From: JACIYW01 sp014359745
GTDB taxonomy: Bacteria > Pseudomonadota > Alphaproteobacteria > Rhodobacterales > Rhodobacteraceae
DNA: 5,944 nt
NCBI GenBank assembly: GCA_050433985.1
Contig: JBNPWE010000058.1
Location: 1 to 5,944 of the forward strand
Direction of reading: 5' to 3'
Shown: positions 1-5,273 of the stretch, one piece after another
Layout of the letters: the number at the start of each line of letters is the position of its first letter
Position numbering within the stretch: position 1 is the first letter of the stretch
Program-made: the position numbers and the translations under genes
Notes under the pieces: generated by a model
The model's input: only the letters and a program-made list of their open reading frames with translations
The model's database searches: none
What the model was told of the DNA's origin: nothing

Positions 1-71
1 GCGCCGAAGACATCATCACCCGCGAGCGCCGCGCGCTGAATGCGCTCGATGAAATCAGGGGAAATCGGTAG
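1..71 (+). CDS. C-terminal end of an unidentified gene (partial)
   Basis: The reading frame starting at base 3 stays open from the window edge to a TAG at 69-71 and gives 22 residues. They are rich in Arg, Glu and Ala and look helical (the stretch RERRALNALDEI). This is too little to assign a family. Being on the same strand as the tail genes, it could be the last gene of a head or head-tail joining module, but that rests on position only. An ATG at 75-77 follows its stop after three bases, as in a tight operon, but closes after six codons (TAG at 93-95), so no downstream gene continues. It could also be a host gene. Confidence 0.45.
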   Translation, partial: AEDIITRERRALNALDEIRGNR

Positions 72-166
72 CAAATGTCGGACTCGGAACACTAGCTTGC
101 CTCGCTGTCCCGGCAAATCGTGAAACGAAAGGCGGGGAGATCACCCTGCCTTCAGAAGTTCGGCAA

Positions 167-868
167 TCAGTAAACTGCGGCAAGCCCGGGCGGACGGTTC
201 GATGGCAGCACGCGCACTGTCACGCCGTGACGCACGCGCTGATGAAGGTCGATCACGTCTTGGTCCAGAAGACGAATGCAGCCAGATGATACAGCTTTGC
301 CGAGATATTCGGGCTCGCATGCTCCATGAATCCGGTAAAGCGTGTCCACGCCATTCTGGAACAGATAAAGTGCGCGCGCGCCAAGGGGATTTCCCGGGCC
401 CGGATCCATACCGCCGTTTGCTACGGAATACGGCTCCAGTTCGGGTCGGCGCGCAACCATCGTGTCCGGCACCTTCCAGCGGGGCCAGCTTCTGCAGAAC
501 TGAAGCCGGGCGTCACCTTGCCATTCGAACGCCGCAGCCCCGGTACCCGCACCATATCTCATGGCGCGTCCTTCGTCCTCTATCAGGTGCAGGAAACCGG
601 CGTCGGGATCCACAACGATGGTTCCGGGTGCCTCCAGCGGAAATGGATTGTCAACCTCCTGACGCCAGAGCTTTGGCGACACAATGCCTTCTGGTACCGC
701 CGGAATTGGATAGGGTTCACTCGTAATGGCGCCATAATGCGCGGGAAGCGGCGGAAAGATTTCGGCTTCCGGCTCAACCGGTGGCTGGGGAGAGGCCTGA
801 GGGTTCATACCGCAAGCCGAAAGCGTCGCCACGGAGCCCCCGGCAACGAAGGCACGACGGGTCATCAT
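167..868 (-). CDS. L,D-transpeptidase, YkuD domain, predicted lipoprotein
   Basis: The product is 233 aa. L,D-transpeptidases of this family form 3-3 cross-links in peptidoglycan or attach proteins to it in the periplasm. The N-terminus starts with a twin Arg (TRRAF), has a short hydrophobic stretch, and carries a lipobox L-S-A-C with the lipid-accepting Cys at residue 19, so it is probably a lipoprotein (possibly Tat-exported). A Pro-rich linker (about residues 22-60) precedes the YkuD domain (about 80-221). The catalytic signature is visible: His181-Gly182, then SSGCIR with nucleophile Cys197 and Arg199. Ser replaces the His found in the classic SHGC form, a common variant in this family. 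The start at 868 is chosen over the adjacent ATG at 865 because AGGA (877-880, read on the minus strand) lies 8 nt upstream. It follows the secreted-protein gene after 61 bp on the same strand. Finding it on the opposite strand to the tail genes is odd: moron or host gene. The family call is secure; membership of the prophage is not. Confidence 0.9.
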   Translation of the reverse strand: MMTRRAFVAGGSVATLSACGMNPQASPQPPVEPEAEIFPPLPAHYGAITSEPYPIPAVPEGIVSPKLWRQEVDNPFPLEAPGTIVVDPDAGFLHLIEDEGRAMRYGAGTGAAAFEWQGDARLQFCRSWPRWKVPDTMVARRPELEPYSVANGGMDPGPGNPLGARALYLFQNGVDTLYRIHGACEPEYLGKAVSSGCIRLLDQDVIDLHQRVRHGVTVRVLPSNRPPGLAAVY

Positions 869-884
869 GTGTCTGGTCCTTATG

Positions 885-935
885 TGCTGATAATCGTTGG
901 TGACCGCGTATGTTGCGCGGTCGCGACAATCAGCA
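885..935 (-). repeat. Long interrupted stem-loop between two minus-strand genes
   Basis: The outer arms TGCTGAT (885-891) and ATCAGCA (929-935) are perfect 7-bp complements. Inside them TCG (894-896) pairs with CGA (924-926). The inner arms GACCGCG (902-908) and CGCGGTC (916-922) form another perfect 7-bp stem around a 7-nt loop. The structure overlaps the TGA stop (930-932) of the secreted-protein gene and ends 16 bp before the L,D-transpeptidase start. Neither side has a T-tract, so a standard Rho-independent terminator is unlikely. An attenuator, an mRNA-processing or stabilising hairpin, or a protein-binding dyad is possible. Confidence 0.6.
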
Positions 936-1301
936 GGGCCGGGGAGGATCCAGTGATCCCGCTGGCTTCACCCCAGTGAGCTGCGTTCCACCGGCAGACA
1001 GGACAGCATTATCAGCATCTGTCAGATCCAAGGAAAGCGCCGATCCAGGAAGGGCGATATCCGGGCCGCAAGGTGAACCGATCAAAACGGCTGTGCGACA
1101 GCGCTTTGGCTTTGGCGCGACAAACGTCCCAACGCGCAGGCCGCCAATAGACACTGCAACAGGCGCTGCATCGGAGTCTGCAATGGCAAGTCCTGGAGTC
1201 TGTTGGAGCCGGGATTGCGAAGCAAGTGCTCCAGAATACGCCCCCCATGGCATCACCGCCAAAACGAGGATGAAAATTGCGAGGGATCGAAACAGGGCCA
1301 T
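930..1301 (-). CDS. Secreted or periplasmic hypothetical protein with signal peptide
   Basis: The product is 123 aa and belongs to no family I recognise. It has a clear Sec signal peptide: Arg at residue 5, a hydrophobic core over residues 7-19, and an A-L-A cleavage motif at residues 25-27. The mature part is about 96 aa, with three cysteines (Cys68, Cys78 and the C-terminal residue Cys123). Cys68 and Cys78 bracket a hydrophobic stretch ending S-P-C-G-P-D, which would suit a disulfide in an exported protein. No catalytic motif is visible. The ribosome binding site is weak: only a GAAAG stretch lies just upstream of the ATG. It is followed on the same strand by the L,D-transpeptidase gene, so both may act in the periplasm and be co-transcribed. 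The signal peptide and long open frame support a real gene. Confidence 0.65.
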   Translation of the reverse strand: MALFRSLAIFILVLAVMPWGAYSGALASQSRLQQTPGLAIADSDAAPVAVSIGGLRVGTFVAPKPKRCRTAVLIGSPCGPDIALPGSALSLDLTDADNAVLSAGGTQLTGVKPAGSLDPPRPC

Positions 1302-1471
1302 TGGCTTTCGTTGCAGGCTCCGGCAGCGAACGTCAAGGAAGCGATTGGCCTCGTGAGATCAATTCGCTGTGAGTTTCGCAGTCCCCTGAGGTTTGATCAC
1401 TCTGAGGCGGATGACAATAGCCAAACATCATCGGCCCGTTCGCCGTCGTCTCATAGGAAAGTCAGTGACCT
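1302..1471. promoter_or_regulatory. Divergent intergenic region between secreted-protein gene and tail genes
   Basis: These 170 bp separate genes transcribed away from each other, so the region should hold at least the promoter of the minus-strand pair, and possibly one for the tail module. On the minus strand a TTGACG hexamer (1331-1336) resembles a sigma-70 -35 box, but no convincing -10 box follows at the right spacing. Two direct CTGAGG copies (1386-1391 and 1402-1407) flank the palindrome TGATCA (1394-1399), a possible operator. The base composition is less GC-rich than the tail genes. The promoter role is inferred from layout. Confidence 0.35.
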
Positions 1472-1474
1472 ATG
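1452..1474 (+). promoter_or_regulatory. Inverted repeat spanning the ribosome binding site and start of the tail terminator gene
   Basis: CATAGG (1452-1457) is a perfect complement of CCTATG (1469-1474), with an 11-nt loop. The left arm contains the AGG of the Shine-Dalgarno stretch AGGAAA (1455-1460), and the right arm contains the ATG start (1472-1474). If the mRNA folds this way, both translation signals are sequestered. A 6-bp stem is weak, so this may be chance. Confidence 0.35.
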
Positions 1475-1894
1475 CCCACCACCTTTGAAACCGTCCTCGC
1501 CGCGCTGCACGCGCGGCTGCAGCCGCTTGCCGCCCTTGTGCTGCGCGATGAGGTGCTGCCCGAACGGATCCCAACTGCCGGTCTGATCATCCTGCGCGAT
1601 GGCCAGCCGGGCGAGCCGGAGGTGACGCTGTCGCCCTTGCGCTACCATTACCAGCACCGTGCCGAACTGGAGGTCGTCGTCCAGGTGGGCACCGGGCGGG
1701 CCAGCGCGTTCGACAGCCTGATCGCCAGCATCGGCATGGCGCTGGAGGCCGACCGCACACTTGGCGGCCTCTGCGACTGGGTCGAACCGGAAGCCCCGGC
1801 GTCGGTCGATCTGCCCATCGAGGGCGCGGCGGCGCTGAAGGCGGCGGTGATCACCGTCATCTTGCACTACACCACCACCGGCCCTCTGGCCTGA
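1472..1894 (+). CDS. Probable phage tail terminator protein (gpU/neck-type)
   Basis: The product is 140 aa. Proteins of this size directly before the tail tube gene usually cap the finished tail tube and form the head-tail interface. The sequence fits: an N-terminal helix (residues 4-20) followed by alternating strands and helices, including the strand-like RAELEVVVQV and AAVITVILHYTTT segments and a central helix with A-S-A-F-D-S-L-I. This is the alpha/beta pattern of tail terminators. I see no enzyme motif. Similar Rhodobacteraceae phage proteins are sometimes labelled acyl-CoA transferase, which I consider unsupported here. Shine-Dalgarno AGGAAA lies 11 nt before the ATG. The tail tube gene starts 24 bp after the stop with a strong ribosome binding site, so the two form an operon. 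The role is inferred from position and length more than from motifs. Confidence 0.65.
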   Translation: MPTTFETVLAALHARLQPLAALVLRDEVLPERIPTAGLIILRDGQPGEPEVTLSPLRYHYQHRAELEVVVQVGTGRASAFDSLIASIGMALEADRTLGGLCDWVEPEAPASVDLPIEGAAALKAAVITVILHYTTTGPLA

Positions 1895-1918
1895 CACCCC
1901 CACATAAAGGAGACCCCC

Positions 1919-2860
1919 ATGGCACGTGCGCAAGGCGCGCGGGCGCAGATGGCGCTCGGCTTCGAGACAGTTTACGGCACCCCGCCGGTCGGCGGCTTCA
2001 CCAGGATGCCCTTCGCCAGCACCTCGCTCGGATCGGAACAGCCGCTGCTGAACAGCGAACTGCTGGGATATGGTCGCGATCCCCTGGCCCCGATCAAGGA
2101 CGCGGTGACGGCGGATGGCGATGTGGTGGTGCCGATTGATGCCGCGGGCTTCGGGTTCTGGCTGAAGGCCGCGTTTGGCGATCCGGTTACAACCGGCGCG
2201 GCAGCACCTTTCACACATGAGTTCCGTTCGGGCAGTTGGACCCTGCCCTCGATGTCCATCGAGACCGGCATGCCGGAGCTGCCGCGCTATGCGATGTATT
2301 CCGGCTGCGTGCTCGACCAGTTGACCTGGCAGGTACAGCGCTCGGGCCTGCTGACTGCCACCGCGCGGCTGGTGGCGCAGGGCGAGACGGTGGACACGAC
2401 CACCAGCGCCGGAACACCGGCGGCGCTGGAATTGCACCGCTTCGGCCATTTCAACGGGGCAATCTCCCGCAATGGCACCGCCCTCGGCAATGTGGTCTCG
2501 GCCGAGATCACCTACGCCAACAACCTCGACCGGATCGAGACGATCCGCTCGGACGGGCGCATCGACGGCGCCGACCCGTCCATCGCATCCCTCACCGGCC
2601 GGATCGAGGTGCGCTTTGCCGACAGCACGCTGGTGAGCCAGGCCATCAACGGCGACCCGGCCGAGATCAGCTTCGCCTATGTCCTGCCCACGGGTGAGGC
2701 CTTCAGCTTCACCGTCCATGCCGTCTACCTGCCACGACCCCGGATCGAGATTTCCGGGCCGCAGGGCGTGCAGGCCACCTTCGACTGGCAGGCCGCGCGC
2801 GACAACGTGGTGGGCCGGATGTGCACCGCAACCCTGATCAATGATGTGGAGGCCTATTGA
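1919..2860 (+). CDS. Phage tail tube protein (Phage_tube_2-like)
   Basis: The product is 313 aa, the major subunit that polymerises into the tube of a non-contractile siphovirus tail. The N-terminus has the pattern I associate with the Phage_tube_2 family: a short Q-G-A-R-A-Q segment, L-G-F-E-T-V-Y-G-T-P-P, then a stretch with S-L-G-S-E-Q, the L-L-G-Y-G-R-D-P motif, and G-D-V-V-V-P-I-D before a Phe/Gly/Trp-containing strand. The rest is beta-rich, with no signal peptide or membrane segment. It is longer than the roughly 130-250 aa of simple tube proteins, consistent with a duplicated beta-sandwich fold. The ribosome binding site AAAGGAG (1906-1912) lies 6 nt from the ATG and fixes the start. 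It follows the tail terminator by 24 bp. Normally a chaperone gene follows soon after; here an esterase gene and long non-coding stretches intervene. Confidence 0.85.
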   Translation: MARAQGARAQMALGFETVYGTPPVGGFTRMPFASTSLGSEQPLLNSELLGYGRDPLAPIKDAVTADGDVVVPIDAAGFGFWLKAAFGDPVTTGAAAPFTHEFRSGSWTLPSMSIETGMPELPRYAMYSGCVLDQLTWQVQRSGLLTATARLVAQGETVDTTTSAGTPAALELHRFGHFNGAISRNGTALGNVVSAEITYANNLDRIETIRSDGRIDGADPSIASLTGRIEVRFADSTLVSQAINGDPAEISFAYVLPTGEAFSFTVHAVYLPRPRIEISGPQGVQATFDWQAARDNVVGRMCTATLINDVEAY

Positions 2861-2861
2861 G

Positions 2862-2939
2862 CCCGTGTTGATCAATGGTTGATTGCCGACGATTTCCGGT
2901 CGTTGCGGATCAGGACCTTGGCGCGGATCAACAACACGG
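2862..2939. repeat. Split inverted repeat after the tail tube gene
   Basis: CCGTGTTGATC (2863-2873) is complementary to GATCAACAACACGG (2926-2939), allowing one 3-nt insertion (AAC) in the right arm. The arms are about 52 nt apart. The left arm also overlaps the dyad ATCAA-TGG-TTGAT (2871-2883). It could be a recombination scar, a binding site or a folded leader. Confidence 0.4.
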
Positions 2940-2965
2940 ACTGGAAGCCTTCCCCAGGTATCCGC

Positions 2966-2993
2966 ACGGCGCACACGAAACGGCGCACACGAA
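2966..2993. repeat. Perfect 14-bp tandem direct repeat
   Basis: ACGGCGCACACGAA occurs twice back to back (2966-2979 and 2980-2993) without a mismatch. A unit of 14 bp is not a multiple of three, which argues against the region being translated. It may be a slippage duplication or a two-site binding element. Confidence 0.75.
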
Positions 2994-3099
2994 GGGCGGG
3001 GCGATCCCACTTCTGAGCGGCTCGAAAAAATCCGCATCGTTTCGACCCGCCCCCTGCGGGATTTCTCAAGACAACGCAGCGTTGGCGCCCATGTCTGCT

Positions 3100-3197
3100 C
3101 CCCTTGCCCTGCGGCTTGCGCCTCCGGGCAGCGGGGCGGGCGATTGCCGCTCGCAAGTCCCCTGATGGCTGCGGGCAACCGGCACCCGCCCCGCTTG
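3100..3197 (+). repeat. Two mutually exclusive hairpins sharing one arm
   Basis: The segment GGGCAGCGGGG (3126-3136) can pair upstream with CCCCTTGCCC (3100-3109, imperfect in the middle). The overlapping segment AGCGGGGCGGG (3130-3140) can instead pair downstream, as a perfect 11-bp stem, with CCCGCCCCGCT (3185-3195); three more pairs follow past a one-base bulge. Inside this larger stem, TTGCCGC (3144-3150) pairs with GCGGGCAA (3171-3178) with one bulge, giving a nested structure. The shared arm makes the two folds exclusive, as in attenuators. No T-tract follows, so a regulatory role is only a suggestion. Confidence 0.5.
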
Positions 3198-3289
3198 CTC
3201 CCCCCGCGCCTTTGCAGCATTCTGCCCCGAAACACTCTCCCGCGAAGGCCGCTCCGATGAATGGCTGAAACCGATCGACAACGCATCAT

Positions 3290-4558
3290 GTGAACGCCGC
3301 CATGCCGAAGCCTGTCGAACCCGCATCGCATATCCCGTCCGCCTCACCCCTGGACGCCGCCCGCTTTCCGCGGCTGGCGATCCATGTCGGCATGGGCCAG
3401 TCGCTGATGGAAGGGGTCGGCCATGGCAATCAACGGCAAACCCTTGCGCCCGTCGCAGCGGGCCGCGCCGTCTCGATGAGGCGCATCCCGGATCCGCGCC
3501 ATCCGCAGCCCGACGCCGCCTTTCAGCGCCTGATCGACACGGGCCTGCACAACGGCGCCGAAACGCCCCTCGTTCAGGCGGCTGTCGGCCTTCTGCCGGC
3601 ACTCGATGCAGACGAGGGCCTCCTGAGCATGAATTTCGGCCGGGGCGGGTTCAGCTTCGCGCGGCTCAGGAAGAACGGCACCGAGGCGGTCTACGAAAAC
3701 TGGCTTCGCGCTCTCGACCTGCACCACCACCTCGCGCGTACGAACGGCATGACCCTGACGCGCCTGTTCGTTTCATGGATCCATGGCCAGGCCTGCAGAG
3801 CGAAGCACGCGCATGGCTATCAGGCGGAGATGGAGACCCTGCTGGCCGATCTCGCCGCTGACTTCGAAGAGCGCGTTCCGGGAGGCACCACGCTGATGTG
3901 CGTGAGCCAGCTCGCCTGTTGCGACAACCTCTACCGCTTTGCGGTTTCACAGGCGCAGTTCCATGCGGCGCGGGACAACCCGCGCATCATCATGGCCTGT
4001 CCCGAATACCCGATCCAGCGCGTCGATGGCACGCATATGACAGGGGCGGGTTACGCCATGCTTGGCGCCTGGCATGGGCGCGCTTTGCGCAAGACGGTGC
4101 AGACCGGGGCAAAATGGTGGCCGCTGCACATGGCCTGTGCAATCCGCGATGGCGCGACCATCACCGTCACCTTTGTCGGCGGCGAGGGCGATCTGACCTT
4201 CGACAGCTATTCACCGGATCAAGGCAAGGTCGTCACCGGCGCGCGTGCGCTGCCCTTCGCGGGCTTTTCCTGGGCACAGACCGGCGGCGAGCCGCAGGAC
4301 ATCGCCGATGTCGAGATCACCGGCCCGCGGCAGATCACTGTGACGCTGACGGGCGATCCGGCAGGGGCGACGGGCAAGCTGGTCCTCGGGCACACACCCG
4401 CCGCCGCAACCCGGCGCGAGGGCTTCACCGGGGGCGATCCGCGCACCGCCACCGGCGGCGCGACGAACATCCGGACGGCGGGCAGCGATACCGACGCCTG
4501 GGGCCGGATCCTGCACGACTGGGCGGTGCTGCAAGAGATCGAGGTGAAGGAGGTCTGA
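3290..4558 (+). CDS. SGNH/SASA-type carbohydrate esterase, phage accessory gene
   Basis: The product is 422 aa. SASA-family (sialate O-acetylesterase-like) SGNH hydrolases remove acetyl groups from sugars. Motifs in order: block I G-M-G-Q-S with likely nucleophile Ser38, in the GQS form typical of SASA; a Gly-rich turn G-R-G-G-F-S (residues 117-122) at block II; W-I-H-G-Q-A at 163-168, matching in position the family's WxQGE block III; and D-G-T-H-M-T with Asp246 and His249, the block V catalytic pair. Residues from about 280 on form a beta-rich domain, possibly sugar-binding or virion-anchoring, ending in a segment with H-D-W-A-V. There is no signal peptide. The start is uncertain: GTG 3290 is the first possible start after an in-frame TGA (3266-3268), and ATG 3302 is the alternative; neither has a Shine-Dalgarno. 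It sits between the tail tube and chaperone genes, flanked by non-coding DNA, as expected for a moron. It may act on host O-antigen, capsule or exopolysaccharide; the substrate is unknown. Confidence 0.75.
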   Translation: MNAAMPKPVEPASHIPSASPLDAARFPRLAIHVGMGQSLMEGVGHGNQRQTLAPVAAGRAVSMRRIPDPRHPQPDAAFQRLIDTGLHNGAETPLVQAAVGLLPALDADEGLLSMNFGRGGFSFARLRKNGTEAVYENWLRALDLHHHLARTNGMTLTRLFVSWIHGQACRAKHAHGYQAEMETLLADLAADFEERVPGGTTLMCVSQLACCDNLYRFAVSQAQFHAARDNPRIIMACPEYPIQRVDGTHMTGAGYAMLGAWHGRALRKTVQTGAKWWPLHMACAIRDGATITVTFVGGEGDLTFDSYSPDQGKVVTGARALPFAGFSWAQTGGEPQDIADVEITGPRQITVTLTGDPAGATGKLVLGHTPAAATRREGFTGGDPRTATGGATNIRTAGSDTDAWGRILHDWAVLQEIEVKEV

Positions 4559-4835
4559 GCCGCCTTCAGCCCACTGCTGCGCGTGCGTGCGTGTGGGCGG
4601 GACAGCCGTCGTTGCGCAGGTTCCGCGCGGGAAGCCCGGGGGCTTGAGTATCCGTCATGCGCAAGCAAGGTCTTGAGCCCGGTTTCAGGCCCTCGGGGAA
4701 GACGGCAGCCGATCCCACCCGATACCGGTCCTGCCGAGCTCTGCCGACACGTCCGGACGCCGCCATGACCCGCCATGACTGACGTGGCGGTCATGGCTTC
4801 CGACGACCCCGAGAACCGAGGAGATTTATAAGACA
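4559..4835. other. 277-bp non-coding region between esterase and chaperone genes
   Basis: No credible gene is present. It contains TTGCGC (4612-4617) complementary to GCGCAA (4659-4664). Between these lies the palindrome AAGCCC-GG-GGGCTT (4632-4645), whose loop is too short and which lacks a T-run, so it is a poor terminator. A strong hairpin follows at 4763-4796. The chaperone ribosome binding site AGGAG (4819-4823) lies 12 nt before its ATG. The normal link between tube and chaperone genes is therefore interrupted, and this region probably holds a promoter or relies on read-through. Confidence 0.45.
4761..4796 (+). repeat. Strong hairpin with internal direct repeat before the chaperone gene
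   Basis: CCATGACCCGCCA (4763-4775) pairs with TGGCGGTCATGG (4785-4796) to give 12 bp with a single bulged C and a 9-nt loop. The left side also contains a direct repeat of CGCCATGAC (4761-4769 and 4771-4779), and the right arm is its inverted third copy. It lies 39 bp before the chaperone start and has no T-tract after it. It could be an operator, an mRNA 5' stabiliser, or the end of the esterase transcript. Confidence 0.55.
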
Positions 4836-5273
4836 ATGCTGACGCTCGACCTGACCAACGCCTCGCGCTGGCACGACCTCGCCCCCGGCGTCCGGCTGCT
4901 GCTACGCCCGCTGACCACCGCGCTGATGGTGGCCACCCGCAGCGATCCGGCTGTCGAGGCCGTGCCCGAGGACGCCTCCGACGAGGAACGCGCCGTCGCT
5001 TTCGCGAAAGCACTGGCGCGGCGGGCCTTGCTCGCGTGGGAAGGCATCGGCGACACGGACGGCAACGCGATGGATCCGAGCCCCGAGGGCATCGACGCCC
5101 TGCTGGAAATCTGGCCCGTCTTCGAGGCCTTCCAGACCCGATACGTCGCGCGCGGCCTGTTGCTGGACGCGGAAAAAAACGTCTCCGCGCCCTTGCTGAA
5201 TGGCACTTCAGCGGGGGCGACCGGTACTGCGAAGCGTGCCAAGTCTCGTGCCCGGACTGCCCCGCAAGACTGA
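4836..5273 (+). CDS. Tail assembly chaperone, short form (lambda gpG analogue)
   Basis: This is the 145-aa product of unshifted translation. Tail assembly chaperones coat the tape measure protein and recruit tail tube subunits, and do not stay in the virion. The sequence begins with a beta-like segment (residues 1-30, L-T-L-D-L-T), followed by a helical acidic domain with D-E-E-R-A-V-A-F-A-K-A-L and a helix around I-D-A-L-L-E-I-W-P. The C-terminal 30 residues, after the slip site, are low-complexity (Ala, Thr, Gly, then basic residues), unlike the compact rest. Identification rests on its place directly before the tape measure gene, its length and the embedded frameshift signal. AGGAG (4819-4823) lies 12 nt upstream, slightly far. 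Confidence 0.8.
   Translation: MLTLDLTNASRWHDLAPGVRLLLRPLTTALMVATRSDPAVEAVPEDASDEERAVAFAKALARRALLAWEGIGDTDGNAMDPSPEGIDALLEIWPVFEAFQTRYVARGLLLDAEKNVSAPLLNGTSAGATGTAKRAKSRARTAPQD

Larger units (their letters stand above)
2861..3289. other. 429-bp structured non-coding region before the esterase gene
   Basis: No reading frame here looks like protein: the open frames are rich in Arg, Pro, Ser and Cys and lack ribosome binding sites. The stretch holds a split inverted repeat (2862-2939), the dyad ATCAA-TGG-TTGAT (2871-2883), a 14-bp perfect tandem repeat (2966-2993), a small GC hairpin CCCGC-5 nt-GCGGG followed by ATTTCT (3046-3066), and two competing hairpins (3100-3197). The 3046-3066 element could be a weak intrinsic terminator for the tail tube transcript, but its T-tract is poor. 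The rest could be a leader or promoter for the esterase gene, which has no Shine-Dalgarno sequence of its own. I see no tRNA or known riboswitch. Confidence 0.5.

Noticed and set aside
97..116. TTGCC/GGCAA hairpin as a terminator for the left-edge gene or the L,D-transpeptidase
   Set aside because: Only 5 bp with a 10-nt loop and no T-run.
326..979. 217-codon plus-strand open frame opposite the L,D-transpeptidase
   Set aside because: Antisense to a gene with a clear catalytic signature and lipobox; no domain of its own.
2875..3260. Two overlapping plus-strand open frames (96 and 125 codons) in the gap after the tail tube gene
   Set aside because: No ribosome binding sites, Arg/Pro/Ser/Cys-rich, and they cross a 14-bp tandem repeat that would shift frame; treated as non-coding.
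1451..3331. 626-codon open frame on the minus strand across the tail terminator and tail tube genes
   Set aside because: It runs antisense to two well-supported genes, is rich in Arg/Gly/His typical of shadow frames in GC-rich DNA, and shows no domain.
4582..4593. CGTG repeated three times
   Set aside because: Too short to distinguish from chance in this composition.
4632..4645. Palindrome AAGCCC-GG-GGGCTT as an intrinsic terminator for the esterase
   Set aside because: Loop of two bases and no T-tract after it.
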